64,000 nt of DNA, taken from NCBI GenBank assembly GCA_030068145.1, contig JAPJBO010000583.1, positions 1-64,000 of the forward strand, given 5' to 3'. This document shows, in pieces, positions 1 to 10,215 of the stretch (positions within the stretch are counted from its first letter, which is position 1; each line of letters starts with the position of its first letter). The notes under the pieces are model-generated. The model was not told the origin of the DNA. It saw only the letters and a list, made by a program, of their open reading frames with translations, and searched no databases. This DNA is from Diplonema papillatum (lineage: Eukaryota > Euglenozoa > Diplonemea > Diplonemida > Diplonemidae). Both the position numbers and the translations under genes were made by a program.

Positions 1-1
1 C

Positions 2-2977
2 AACGCCGTAGCAGCGCGGACGTTGGTGACGGTGGAAACCGCCAAGGCAGGAGAACACGACATCCCGACACACTGTCCAGTGTTTGTTACACTCAGCATC
101 CCGGCATCTACACCGCCCGAGCGCGGTCACTGGATACCCACTCCTTTCCCGAAGAAGCCGCCGTTGATGACGCAGGAGGAGATGAGGAGTGTACTAACCA
201 CGGCCTTGGACCGCAACCGCGCGGTCAGCGGAGCAGACGGGGCGCTGAGAAACGCATCGGAAGTGGCGGAAGCCTACCTGACTGGCCTGCACTGGAAGAG
301 CCTCCCGCCAGGATCAACCGCCTACCGGGGCAGGGCTGGTGGATTCACCACTCGGAAGGCGCACGCGTCCGCAAGGCAGGCGTGCACGGCACGGGGTGCG
401 ACGGATAGGTCCGTGAGACAGCGGGACAAGGTGATTGGGATGCTACGCACTGTGATTGCCGAGGCGAGGCAGAGGCTGAGCGTTGGCCAGCCTAGCGCAA
501 TGACGGTTGCGGAACGGAACGCGAGAAACGCTTTGCATCGGTGTACTGCTGAAGAGTCATTGGCGCAGCACCCCTGCACCGGGGACGAGGATGAGTTGCA
601 GTACCTCGTGGCGACAGCAGAGAAGTTGGTAGGGACGCAACGCGAAGCTGTAGCAGAGCTGAAGACGGAGCGTTCTCGCCTCTGGAAAGAGAGAATCCAG
701 AAAGCGTGGGGCAGCCAAGAGAAGGGTGCGATCTACCGTTTCCTGGCCGGACAGCAGGGAAGCCCATCGGTGTTCCTGCGGCGAGGGGACGGGACTCTGA
801 CTGCATGCCCGAGGGAAATCGACGAGATGCTGAGAGGACCTGAAGCCTGGGGCGGAATATTTCAAAAATACACGGACATCCCGGAGCCCCAATGGGAGGC
901 CTTCAAGACTCACTACGCCCGGTACCTCCCTGCGCCGCACGCGATGGAATGCAGACCTATCGGCGCGGCCGATGTGGATGCGGCCCTCAAGAAGATGAAG
1001 AAGACAACATCCCCCGGATTACACGGTTGGCGTGTGCATGAGCTAAGGCAACTGCCGCCTGAAATCCTGGAGCTAATGGCCGATGCCATGAACGCAGTGG
1101 AAACCGAAGGACTATGGCCGGAGCAACTCATGCACGCAATACGAATACACCTCCTGCCGAAGCCCGAGAGCACCGGAGATCCCCTGTCGCAACGGCCCAT
1201 ATCCATAACCCCCGTCCTATACCGGATCTGGGCTGCAGCGATAAGGGCGAAAGAAGCACTCGCGTGGATGGACGAGATCGCGCCAAGCGGGATGCATGGC
1301 TGCCGGAAGGAGCATGGCACGGACGACCTAATATGGCACTTGGCAGCACTCATTGAGGAGGCGCACCTGACAGGTGAACCACTTTACGGCCTTGCGTTAG
1401 ACTTCAAGAAGTGCTTCGACTCGGTCCCGATTGAGATAGCTTTCAAGCTGGCTGGGGAGCTTGGATTCAACGAGGTTGTGCTGCGGACCTTGCGGGTGGC
1501 CTACGCCAGCATGCAGCGCCACTTTCGAATGGGAGCGACAGTAGGTGAGGGCTTCATTCCGACGAACGGGATCATGCAGGGATGCCCCCTAAGTGTCATT
1601 CTCATCAACGTCCTGATTAGCGTTTGGATGCGACACATAGCAGACATCGAAGCAGCGATACCACTCTCGTATGTCGACGATGTGTATGCGATGTTGAAGT
1701 CACTCGCAAACCTGGAGGAGGCGGCCAGGCGGTCAGGACGGTTTGCAGGGCTGACCGGGATGAAAGTCTGCACGCAGAAGAAATCGCATTTCTTCACAAC
1801 GGCGCCGGACGCTCCGCAAACGATCGAATACGCGGAGAGCAAAGACGAGGAGGGGAACAGCGAGCAGACCGAATTGATACGGAGGCGCACAACATTTGAT
1901 GCCCTGGGGGCGATGATAACGACGGATCGGGTGCCGCCGGGGGAGGCGATACAACCGTCAAGGCGTATCTTGGAGAGAAACGCTGAAGCCGAGCTCGTGC
2001 TGAAAAGGGCTAGCTGTCTCCCGCTTCCAGGCGACGCAAGAGACCTGGTCGTTAGTATGACGGCAGGGGCAAAGCGGTACTACGGCACCGCAGTGTCCGA
2101 ACTCAGGAAGCGGGACATCGTGCGCCTACGAAGGCTGTTTACTGACGCGGTGTGGACGGGACCGCCGCGGCGAGCCCAGGAGGCCGTGCTGCACATACTG
2201 CACCACGGGCACAGACTCGACCCGGTAGTAGTGCCCGTTTACCGGAGAATAACCACCTGGGCTGTTCAAGTCGAGAAGTGGGAGTCCGCGCGGACTCTGT
2301 CCCGGACGGCATGGGAGCAAAGCGACACGCTACTAATGCTGAGAGGGCCCCTAGCCCTTTTCAAGAGAGCTCTGGATGGGCTCCAGTGGCGCTGGGTGGC
2401 ACCGACCAGCATTGCCTACACGAACGAAGCCGGAGACGAGGTAGTGCACGATGCAGCGGCGCAAGGCTGCACCCGAATCTTTCAACACGACTTGCGGCAC
2501 GCGCTGAGGCTGCGTGAGATGGCTCAGCTCGCAGCGCGGCGAGCAGCGGACTTCGGGGGTGTGCAGAACGGGGTAGACCACCAGGCAACCCGGCACCTAC
2601 TAGAAATGCGGGACTCCCCCCTCACCGCGTACGAAGCCGGCATGCTGAAGTCGGTACTTGCGGGGGCCACACCGGCAACCGGGCGAACGGGGTTGGGTGA
2701 ACGAAACTGCCCGTACTGCGACACACAGGACCGGGAGACGGTAGAGCACTTGTTCTGGATGTGCCCAGCCTGGGAACGAACTCGATCGAAGCACGGAGAC
2801 TTGGTGAACGTGCAAAGGAATTGGCCCCCGTGCCTACGCTTGTGCGGGGTGGCCCCAGCTGTACGAGGAGACGAAGCGATCCCCAGCCAGGGAAGAAAGG
2901 GTGCGTGTACTAAAGCGGCTACACCTTTTCTTCGTCGAGGTCCTAACTCGACGTCAGGAAGCAGACGGCCTGCTTGA
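2..2977 (+). CDS. LINE ORF: endonuclease end, reverse transcriptase, zinc motif (5' partial)
   Basis: The frame is open to the window edge, so the start is missing. The first residues (HDIPTHCPVFVTL) match the last strand of APE endonucleases. RT motifs follow: TSPGLHGW, LALDFKKCFDSV (motif A), GIMQGCPLS (motif B), and SYVDDVYAM (catalytic motif C, nt about 1666-1692). A C-terminal zinc motif CPYC...H...C lies at nt about 2707-2765. After the LINE-typical PPCLRLCG the frame goes wrong near 2850. The adjacent frame continues sensibly as WPQLYEETKRSP, so about 120 nt of the listed end is out-of-frame reading. The protein would copy the element's RNA at the nicked target. Confidence 0.85.
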   Translation, partial: NAVAARTLVTVETAKAGEHDIPTHCPVFVTLSIPASTPPERGHWIPTPFPKKPPLMTQEEMRSVLTTALDRNRAVSGADGALRNASEVAEAYLTGLHWKSLPPGSTAYRGRAGGFTTRKAHASARQACTARGATDRSVRQRDKVIGMLRTVIAEARQRLSVGQPSAMTVAERNARNALHRCTAEESLAQHPCTGDEDELQYLVATAEKLVGTQREAVAELKTERSRLWKERIQKAWGSQEKGAIYRFLAGQQGSPSVFLRRGDGTLTACPREIDEMLRGPEAWGGIFQKYTDIPEPQWEAFKTHYARYLPAPHAMECRPIGAADVDAALKKMKKTTSPGLHGWRVHELRQLPPEILELMADAMNAVETEGLWPEQLMHAIRIHLLPKPESTGDPLSQRPISITPVLYRIWAAAIRAKEALAWMDEIAPSGMHGCRKEHGTDDLIWHLAALIEEAHLTGEPLYGLALDFKKCFDSVPIEIAFKLAGELGFNEVVLRTLRVAYASMQRHFRMGATVGEGFIPTNGIMQGCPLSVILINVLISVWMRHIADIEAAIPLSYVDDVYAMLKSLANLEEAARRSGRFAGLTGMKVCTQKKSHFFTTAPDAPQTIEYAESKDEEGNSEQTELIRRRTTFDALGAMITTDRVPPGEAIQPSRRILERNAEAELVLKRASCLPLPGDARDLVVSMTAGAKRYYGTAVSELRKRDIVRLRRLFTDAVWTGPPRRAQEAVLHILHHGHRLDPVVVPVYRRITTWAVQVEKWESARTLSRTAWEQSDTLLMLRGPLALFKRALDGLQWRWVAPTSIAYTNEAGDEVVHDAAAQGCTRIFQHDLRHALRLREMAQLAARRAADFGGVQNGVDHQATRHLLEMRDSPLTAYEAGMLKSVLAGATPATGRTGLGERNCPYCDTQDRETVEHLFWMCPAWERTRSKHGDLVNVQRNWPPCLRLCGVAPAVRGDEAIPSQGRKGACTKAATPFLRRGPNSTSGSRRPA

Positions 2978-4502
2978 CAGGTCCGCCAGGCATCACAGGA
3001 CCGTGGACTACCCGCGTGGGTGGAAGCCATCAGAACCACACAGACTCACGGTCCCTGCCATTGCACCTTCCGCCGTCGGAACGAAGTGGAAATATGGCCA
3101 AGAGATGTGGATGGCATTTACCGACTGGCTGCAGCAGACGAAGTGGGCCCCCCCAGGGCACGATGAGCTGGGAACCAGTTTCATCGAACTGGCAGTGGAT
3201 TTCGAGCTGTACACAGGACGGCGACTCCCTGACCTGAAGAGTAGGTTCTACTCAGCTCCTCCACAAGCACCAACAGGCAAGGCAACGGCAGCCCGCGCTA
3301 CGTTACCGGCCCGGGAAATGGGAGACAGCAGGCTCCTGGTTTATTTCGATGGCGGGGCGAGAGCGAATGGGACCGCCTTCGCCGTTGCCGGGGCGGGGGC
3401 AGTCGTGTACCGCGATGGAGTGAAAGTGGCAGAAGTGGTCCTGCCACTGCCGACCGTGCGCAGCAACAACGTAGCAGAGTACGAAGGACTGCTAGCGGGC
3501 CTGCACCTGCTGGGGGATGCAGGCGAAGCGGAAGGAGAGGAATGCACGGTGCGAGGCGACTCGGCGCTGGTTGTCGGGCACCTCGCACGACGCATGGCAT
3601 GTTCAGAGGAACTGAAGCCGTATCTGACGCGCGCGGCCTTGAAGGTGTCGTCCCTGCAGAGACGGCTGACACTGCACATTGAGCACGTTGCGCGGGAGCT
3701 GAACACAGACGCGGACGCGCTCAGCAACGCCGCCATGGACCTGGTGCAACGCCAAAGGCCCACCCGGCAGCAACAAGAGACCATGCTGGCAAACTTCCGT
3801 CGGTCCGGTCTAGGAAAAGCGCTCAGCCTCATCGAAATGGGGAAGGCGTATGGGAAGGTGGTTGCACAGCCGTGGTTCTGCGGCCATGAATACTCCACCA
3901 CCGTTTTGACATCTGTGGGAGGAACGGTTGTGCGGGGTGTTTCGAGGCGTGCACAGTTATTGACCGCGACCGAGGATGTGATCATGAAGATACGCGAACA
4001 CACACGAGAAAATCGGCCAGACCAACAAGAAAACAGCCCGTTCCCTCCGCACCTGGGATGGGCCGCAACTTTTTTGCCAGAGGAGGCCTATCCGGCAGGG
4101 TGGACGCAGGGAAAGCCGGATTGGAAGACGAAGGCTGAAGCGGCAGGAAGAAGCTCAAGCACGGAACCGTGCGAAGGAGCCCCCCCGTTCGAGGCCCCAG
4201 AAGGCGCGGTGAATACCTCCCGCCCCGGAGTGGTTTGCTCGCATCACAGGAAGCCGCGATGCAGGGAGTGCGTCAAAAAGCGCCTCCCGGCGGAGACCTG
4301 CTGTCGCCTCAAGCAGCATCATCACGGATCGGATGGTCTAAGGCCGCGGATGCACTTTTGCACAGCACACAGACTAGGACGCTGCGGCGACTGCGTAGTA
4401 GCAAACGAAGCATTAGCCAGCTGCTGCCCGAAGCACCATGCAAACAGAAGAGCGAACAGAGACCCCCACTCCCAGCCCGAGGGTGCATCGGCCGTTACCT
4501 AG
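2850..4502 (+). CDS. LINE ORF continuation: RNase H plus Cys/His finger tail
   Basis: This frame picks up where the RT frame fails, in a G run (about 2846-2853), and was probably one polyprotein with it. RNase H type I begins at LLVYFDGGARANG (nt about 3335). The acidic set is visible: D in YFDGG, E in NNVAEYEGL, D in VRGDSAL, D in NTDADALSN. The DGGARxN start with an AEYEGL helix resembles the archaeal/Rv2228c-like RNase H group rather than the retroviral one. The last 80 residues hold two modules of the pattern C-x2-H-x4-C-x2-C, then CC near HH/HHH. The same pattern recurs in the protein at 24732-26024. Alternatively the frame change could be a programmed shift. Confidence 0.8.
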   Translation, partial: WPQLYEETKRSPAREERVRVLKRLHLFFVEVLTRRQEADGLLDRSARHHRTVDYPRGWKPSEPHRLTVPAIAPSAVGTKWKYGQEMWMAFTDWLQQTKWAPPGHDELGTSFIELAVDFELYTGRRLPDLKSRFYSAPPQAPTGKATAARATLPAREMGDSRLLVYFDGGARANGTAFAVAGAGAVVYRDGVKVAEVVLPLPTVRSNNVAEYEGLLAGLHLLGDAGEAEGEECTVRGDSALVVGHLARRMACSEELKPYLTRAALKVSSLQRRLTLHIEHVARELNTDADALSNAAMDLVQRQRPTRQQQETMLANFRRSGLGKALSLIEMGKAYGKVVAQPWFCGHEYSTTVLTSVGGTVVRGVSRRAQLLTATEDVIMKIREHTRENRPDQQENSPFPPHLGWAATFLPEEAYPAGWTQGKPDWKTKAEAAGRSSSTEPCEGAPPFEAPEGAVNTSRPGVVCSHHRKPRCRECVKKRLPAETCCRLKQHHHGSDGLRPRMHFCTAHRLGRCGDCVVANEALASCCPKHHANRRANRDPHSQPEGASAVT

Positions 4503-4560
4503 CCATAAATGAGCGTGGTCGTACTTTCGTAAAGGGAGGCACCACGTTAAACCGGGTCCG

Positions 4561-4580
4561 CAACACACACACACACACAC
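4561..4580 (+). repeat. (CA)n microsatellite at LINE 3' end
   Basis: A short perfect CA run. LINEs often end in a simple repeat rather than poly(A), so it may mark the element's 3' terminus. Confidence 0.6.
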
Positions 4581-4749
4581 GAAAATCATTGACAGTTGGC
4601 TTTTATGCAGCGGCACTGAGGCTGGGGCTGATCGCAGCACGAGTCGCACGCCAAGGGGGAAAATATTATTGATGGCTGTAGGCGACGTTCCTCCCGACCG
4701 GCGGATTGGCTTGCGCTATCGCAGCATACTTCCTGACGAGCCAGACTTC

Positions 4750-4835
4750 CTGTCTGTAGCACACAGTACGCCGGTCCATCACCATCTCTTGGAACTGCAT
4801 CGAAATGCCTGCCGCGGCCCTGAATCACCGTGCAT
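4750..4835 (+). repeat. Partial MITE family C fragment
   Basis: Shares the blocks CGCCGGTCCATCACC, ACTGCATCGAAATGCCTGCC and ATCACCGTG with the two fuller family C copies, but lacks the TIRs. Confidence 0.5.
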
Positions 4836-4917
4836 AAGACACTGTGCTTCTTCTTCGCCACCACCTTCCGCCACGTCTTCTTCGGCGAACCGCCCTGCCC
4901 CACCGCAACCAGGGAGC

Positions 4918-5310
4918 AGGGAGGACATCGAGGAAGCGCTGGCTGTGGTCGGATTGACGTGGGTTCCGGTCAGGGGGGACGGTGCGTGCTTCTTCACCTC
5001 AGTTGCACTCGCACAGAACTCCTGAGCCGGTCCGTCCCCTTTTGATAGACCGCGGTGGACCGAAGATACAGCACCGGGCAATTCGATGCAGCTCCAGCCA
5101 CTACAGGTTCACTGTGATAAACAGCGGCAGGCACTTCGATGCAGTTTCAAGAGATACGGACGGACCGGCTCAACTCCGACGCCGTCACCGTTCGCCGCAA
5201 GGTCGTGCAGTTAATCCGGGAGAACCCGGTGTACTTCCGGCGCCTCAAGCCCGGTGTACCTTGGCTTACACCCAGGCTCTGCGCTGATGATGGTCCGCCC
5301 ACTGTGTTTC
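4918..5310 (+). pseudogene. OTU-type cysteine protease fragment, interrupted by a MITE
   Basis: Left part (4918-5022) reads EDIEEALAVVGL then VPVRGDGACFFTSVALAQN, the OTU nucleophile motif (D-G-x-C followed by aromatic/hydrophobic residues). Right part (5173-about 5310) continues as SDAVTVRRKVVQLIRENP, which fits the helix after the OTU catalytic cysteine. Removing the MITE and one copy of its 5-bp duplication joins the halves in one frame, so the insertion hit a once-open OTU sequence. No catalytic histidine region is seen. It lies just past the LINE; OTU domains are known in Dualen/RandI LINEs, so it may be element-borne rather than a host deubiquitinase. Confidence 0.6.
5023..5172 (+). mobile_element. 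MITE family C, 150 bp, 15-bp TIRs, 5-bp target duplication
   Basis: Begins TGAGCCGGTCCGTCC and ends with its exact reverse complement. It is flanked by ACTCC on both sides (5018-5022 and 5173-5177). The inside contains blocks shared with the copy at 46850-47028. It encodes nothing, so it would have been moved by a transposase elsewhere. Confidence 0.8.
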
Positions 5311-5345
5311 TGGCGTAACCTTAACAGACCGAACCCCGGTGAAGG
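5272..5345 (+). repeat. Partial family D repeat
   Basis: The block CTGCGCTGATGATGGTCCGC and the following rearranged words match the family D copy at about 24160-24220. Confidence 0.45.
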
Positions 5346-5369
5346 TAAGACGCGGTGCGGTGTTGTAAG

Positions 5370-5630
5370 ATTTTTTACATAAGCGCCAGCTTGAAAGGAA
5401 ATGCTCGACGATGCTGCCCGACAAAGAGCAAAAGGGATCCCAAGTGCTGTAACTACCGAACACGACAAATCACACAAACACAACAGGTCAAAGTCCTGAG
5501 TGAGAAAACAACTTGGTGTAAGCGAAGAACAAATCAGATTGTGTTTGTATTGTATTTGCCCCTTACCTATATAGTTCCTCCCTTCCATTCGGACCATTCG
5601 GAGTCGAAGCAGCAACGTCGAGTATTTCTG
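5370..5630 (+). repeat. Dispersed repeat family A, copy 1
   Basis: Closely matches 48652-48950 in the same orientation, and 22175-22380 in reverse. It begins ACATAAGCGCCAGCTTGAAA and runs past GGAGTCGAAGCAGC. Relative to the other two copies it lacks an internal stretch of about 41 bp. No coding capacity. Confidence 0.8.
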
Positions 5631-7820
5631 CCCCCTCCGACAGGAAGATCGCATCAGATGAGATCGCATCGTCCGACTTTTAGCCTTTCCGCGTCGGTTC
5701 CGGTGGTTTCTTCTTCAAATGAATCCATTTGACGGGTCCCTCGGAAGATGTGACCCCGATTTTCACTCGAGACGACTCACACAGAGCAACACCCCCCTCA
5801 GGAAATCCGGATAGCAAGGGCCCGCAGGATCAAGGTCATGTGCCAAGGCGGCATAATCCTCATTGCTGCGTTCATCATCTACGACTTTCGGTTCGCCGAG
5901 CCGCCCGAAGTGGTGTGTTTGTCTTTTTGAATAACTTGGATAAATTTATCTTGGACAATTTTGTCTTTTTGAATAACTTGGATAAATTTATCTTGGTTAA
6001 TTTTAAAGTGGAGAGGAAGAAGTGGCCGCCATTTACGGAGTATGAAGGAGAAATGTGCTGACAAGCGCACAGGTTTCTGGCGGCACGTGCAGCCTAGGAC
6101 AGCACAGACCTGCAAAGGGTCGCTTTTCCGCCATGAGCCGCGCTTGCGCTGTGCATAGGAGGATCGTCAAAGACGCCGCTGGTTGAAATTGGATTTGCAG
6201 CTTTGGTTTAGTGTCAACGCCACGTGGGGTCGCCTTCACGTGGCGACACTGTTGACCGCACCTTAATTGAGTCGCGGTCGCCGATCCCCAACCGCCGGCA
6301 TCATGTACTTGATGCGACGCGGAACAAGTGCTGACCGCACCACCCGGCGAATAGAGGGCCACAAAAGTGGCAAGTCGACCGGTCGGGGGGTGCTTAGCAG
6401 CCAATGGCCTGATGGAGCGCACACCTAAGCAGGGCTGCATCCTCGTGTTGTATGAGGCTTCGTGGGGGCCTGGTCAACCACCTCATCACAATAGGCGCAA
6501 ACTTTCTCGACAGTGATTGGACAGTCGGGATGCCGGGGGCGGGTCTCCATGAAGAAGAGAAAAGTAAAGCAAGACCTGCCCCCTGTGCCTGCTGTCTCCG
6601 GCTGCTTCGGCAGACGACACATACTACTACTACTACTACAAAGCCACGCACCTCAGACTACCCATTTCCATGGTTTACATTCACAACTGCCCTTGGTGCT
6701 GGCTGTGACAGGCTGAACGGCTAGTTGACTCGCTTGAAGTGGACCGTCACACGATGCTAGAGGATCATTGCAGTGTTGAGCACCTAACCTTTATAACCAC
6801 GTTCGTTGCACCACCCCCCCCCTTCTGCATGAAGCACTCGCATCCTTTTATGCAGATCATTCCCGCGCACGTTCGGAGGAAGCGGCGAGCTGACGAATTA
6901 CAGGCTGCGGATGAAGCCGAGCGGGAGGCGCGTGATACACGGACAGGTTGAAGTTCGCCCTTCCCACGGAGACAGACTTCATCTCAGAGCAGTGTTACAC
7001 GCGTATCAGCCAAAATTGTATCACTCGGTGCATTCATGATACGGTGCTGATACGTATTCGAAACATAACACGTGGGTACGCAGTAAGTATCACTATTCGG
7101 CCCCGCATGTGATTCGTATTCCGCATCGGAACATCGCTGTCCAGCGGCGGTCTTACCTGGCACCGGAAGCTTGGCCACAACTTGCCCTGCAGCTTGGGCG
7201 GAGCATCGTGGCAATTGGGCCACGAGGCTTACGACAAGTTTTGCATTCGTCAGGAGACTTGGTACGTCGTGGTGAGTCCTGGCTAAGTTGCCAGGAGACT
7301 TCCCTCCGAACCCAAACCTCATTGGAGACACACGGAAGGCCCCGCCCTTCGAACGTAGTTTCCGCGCAAGTTGCTAGTGGCAGCCGAGAGCCGACAGCAT
7401 GTCTCAGGTCTCGATTCCTGATGGCTTCACGTATCCCGCGGGGCGCCTGGTTTTTTTCTTGTATAAGGACCTGCTTTGTAGGAAATACTTGAGGAGGCTG
7501 CCAGCTGCAAAAGATCAAAGGAGGTAAATGTGCTGTAGCCCACACGAAACACAGGTGAATCTGGGTTCAGTGGCGGGCGTAAGCGTTCAACAAACTTTTT
7601 CAAACCCCGAACTCTACACATGCTTGCTTCGTGAGAGTTGCGCAGGGGTTTCGAGCGGTTGCTTAAGAGCACCCCAACACCTAGCTTACCGACAGCCTGT
7701 CATCCCGAAAGCCTTCAAAACTCGCTTTATCCTGTTCCCGAGCTTGCATCATACAACTGAGCCGCGGTGCGCGTAAAAAAGGGGCTTCTTTGTTTGAGTG
7801 GGCCATCCCACCGTATGAGG
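5631..7820. other. Intergenic stretch, no gene recognised
   Basis: No convincing reading frame. There is a two-unit direct repeat of about 42 bp (about 5922-6005, containing GAATAACTTGGATAAATTTA), a short ACT run near 6625 and a poly-C run near 6812. A segment at about 7425-7530 is related, in reverse, to 28160-28260, both containing the word TATTTCCTAC. Confidence 0.5.
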
Positions 7821-7823
7821 AAG

Positions 7824-7893
7824 TCTAAACTTCGGTCTGACTCTCGCGAGATGGCGTCCTTGTCTTACACCAGAAGGTGACCCGCCAACCCTC
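7824..7893 (+). pseudogene. Fragment of the small membrane-protein gene (left flank of the YR element)
   Basis: Matches 39068-39131 of the gene at 38801-39127: TCTGACTCTCGCGAGATGGC and the end TACACCAGAAGGTGACCC. The matching continuation resumes at about 13040, on the other side of the retroelement, so the element landed inside an older copy of this segment. Confidence 0.75.
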
Positions 7894-7994
7894 TCTGAGG
7901 GAAGGTGTTTTTATTATTTGGTGAAACTTTGTATGAGCCCCCCCCCCCCACTTGCAGAGCGGTGGGCTCAGATATTTTTCTCCACTTTGGGTTG

Positions 7995-8340
7995 TAGTGT
8001 GAACGAATCTCCCACCTTCTGAGAATGTCTCCGACCATCTAAGAATGTCTCCCAGCATCTCAGAATGTCTCCTGCCTCAGGAGACACGTTTTAGGGGCGG
8101 GAGACACTCTGAAACGACGGGAGACACGTTTAAATGCCAGGAGACCTTCCCATACGCCAGGAGACATTCTCAAGGCAAATGTCTCTCACCTGCAACAAGT
8201 GTCTCCCACCGACTGAGAATGTCTCCGACCATCTCAGAATGTCTCCCACCATCTCAGAATGTCTCCCACCATCTCAGAATGTCTCCTGCCTCGGGAGACA
8301 CGTTTTAGGGGCGGGAGACACTCTGAAACGACGAGAGAAT
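7995..8340 (+). repeat. Left inverted arm of the YR element (GAGACA subrepeats)
   Basis: Words such as AGAATGTCTCC and GGGAGACAC recur every 20-30 bp, and the arm itself holds two tandem half-copies. The reverse complement is found at 12535-12850. Inverted termini are typical of DIRS-type elements. Confidence 0.75.
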
Positions 8341-8520
8341 CTCTATTGGCTATCCTCAGTATCGGGCATTGCAGTAGGACATTGCAGTCAGGCATTGCTG
8401 CTGTGCATTGCAGCTGCGGTTTTCGTTCAATGAGAGGAAAGGAATGAAGAACTCCGAATAACAACTTACGATGGGGTGATACCCCAAGGGTACTTTGGAC
8501 ACCCTGCGGGGTCACTCCAC

Positions 8521-10215
8521 CTATCCCATGTCGCCAGTTAAAAACCTCCTAACAGCAAGTGACATGCTAGCGAGGTTCTCGCCCGTTAAAGACGAAACTG
8601 GAACCCGTGACGGTAGATCCGCCGGGTTTCCAGCGCTCCGGACCCATTTCACTGAGACGGAAACGTCATGCGATTTCAAAAACAAAAGGGCGGACATCAC
8701 CGCATCATTCAACACTCGCGAGCGCACACACGCTCCTTTACGAGCCACTCCCTGGACTGTGGTGTTGTCCACAACCACTGTCACGGCGCCGCCAACGTAC
8801 GAAGTCGGCATAGCCTTCACCGACCGCTCGAACGCGAGCGCCTCCAACTCGTTTATATGGAGCTTCCGCTCCCGAGGCGTCCATCTCGAACCAACGACTT
8901 CCATCGCGCTCGTGTTCGCGTCCACCAAGACGCCGCCCCAACCATCCAAACTCGCGTCAACAAAAATCGTCGCACAGGGCGGCTTTCCCTCGATGGGAAC
9001 CCGTCGACGCCCCAAGACACGTCCTGTCCAGTTGAGCAACGATGTCTTCAAGCAGCCAGACAACTCAACTTTGGTGTCGACGGCCTTCTCGCCCCGGTTC
9101 AACGTGTTCATGAGTCTGCGGAAGAATTTCAGGGCGAAATAAAACTCTCCCGCAAAGACGCCAACAATGGCCGACGCGTGCAACAACCTGCCAGCCAAAG
9201 ACTCAAGAGCTGCCGCCGTCATCGACCCCGACGACACCTCGGAACGTGCTGCTTCTATACGGCAACGCAACTTCTCCGACAAACCCACGGTCTTCGTGTC
9301 GTGCTGCCAGCCAACGCCGATGAACTCGTAGCGGTCGACGGCCGTGTGCGAGTCCTTGGGCTTCCACGTTATCGTCGCGGCCAACGCCAGCTCGTCGAGC
9401 GCCGTCGTGCTCTTCAACACATCAGCGCGCGGACCTGAGTACCTGATGTTATCCACCCAGACATGGGTGACAATCGAGCGAGGAACCGCAAACTCTTCTC
9501 TCACGTACTCCGGGTGGCCCGCCGCCACCGACGCCAACGTGTGCATCAACTCCGGAGCGCACGTGTGACCCATCGGCAGCCTTGTCAGCTCCCACCAGCT
9601 ACCATTGTCATCTTGGTAGCGAAAGAAGCGTCGCGCGTCGGACGGGATTTCGATGCCGTAGAACCCGCAGCGGAAGTCTCTCGTCGAACCCGACTCCCCG
9701 TGTACGGCACTCAGGTACGCCGAAACATGCTTCAACGGCACCTTGGCCTCATAGCCAGAACGCTCAGCCAACTCGTTCGCGTCGTACGTCCAGAGAATAA
9801 AACGCTGACGGATCCCACCGTCTTTCTCTTCCACCACCGTAAACGGAACGTTGAGCAACCTGCCGGGACCACACGCCCTTTGTGCAATACCGCACGACTC
9901 CAGTTCCTCAGCATGTCGTGACGCCAAGCGGGAGGGACGTCTCGAACCGCATTCCATCGAATCAGGCAAATCCGGGTAGAACGTGCGCCTCCACGTCTCG
10001 TCAAAACGTCCCCGCGTCGTCTCGTCCATCCGTCGCCGCAACACGTCTATCTTCATCGGTGGAACGGAGTCGGCGTGCAGCGGAGAAGCCTTCTCTGCAT
10101 CCGTCTTCGGCAAACGCGTTCTCTTCGTCCGACGCAAAAAGGAATGGCGCTGCACAAAACGCGCCGGGTCAATCTCTCGACCTTCTGCTGAGCTTCGATG
10201 ACACCGCCGGCGCTT
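8521..10215 (-). CDS. YR element: reverse transcriptase - RNase H
   Basis: RT and RNase H domains are recognisable in the carboxy-terminal half of a long open frame that extends back to 11496; the upstream half lies over the YR gene in another frame and is probably not the used part. RT core words LPMGHTCAP and VWVDNIRYSG are of the DIRS/VIPER kind, and the RNase H starts at IFVDASLDGWGG. Overlap of YR and RT frames is a known habit of this family. Part of a fossil element; appears open throughout. Confidence 0.8.
   Translation of the reverse strand, partial: KRRRCHRSSAEGREIDPARFVQRHSFLRRTKRTRLPKTDAEKASPLHADSVPPMKIDVLRRRMDETTRGRFDETWRRTFYPDLPDSMECGSRRPSRLASRHAEELESCGIAQRACGPGRLLNVPFTVVEEKDGGIRQRFILWTYDANELAERSGYEAKVPLKHVSAYLSAVHGESGSTRDFRCGFYGIEIPSDARRFFRYQDDNGSWWELTRLPMGHTCAPELMHTLASVAAGHPEYVREEFAVPRSIVTHVWVDNIRYSGPRADVLKSTTALDELALAATITWKPKDSHTAVDRYEFIGVGWQHDTKTVGLSEKLRCRIEAARSEVSSGSMTAAALESLAGRLLHASAIVGVFAGEFYFALKFFRRLMNTLNRGEKAVDTKVELSGCLKTSLLNWTGRVLGRRRVPIEGKPPCATIFVDASLDGWGGVLVDANTSAMEVVGSRWTPRERKLHINELEALAFERSVKAMPTSYVGGAVTVVVDNTTVQGVARKGACVRSRVLNDAVMSALLFLKSHDVSVSVKWVRSAGNPADLPSRVPVSSLTGENLASMSLAVRRFLTGDMG

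Larger units (their letters stand above)
1..4590 (+). mobile_element. LINE (APE-type non-LTR retrotransposon), 5' end outside window
   Basis: The block reads, in order: end of an apurinic-type endonuclease, reverse transcriptase, CCHC-like zinc motif, RNase H, and a Cys/His finger tail, followed by a short 3' UTR ending near a (CA)n run. No LTRs or tyrosine recombinase are present. It looks young: the only break seen is one frame change near 2850. The 3' border is uncertain (about 4502-4670) and no target duplication can be checked because the 5' end is outside the window. RNase H-bearing LINE clades (I, R1, Dualen/RandI and relatives) are the nearest comparison, but the clade cannot be fixed by eye. 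Confidence 0.85.
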
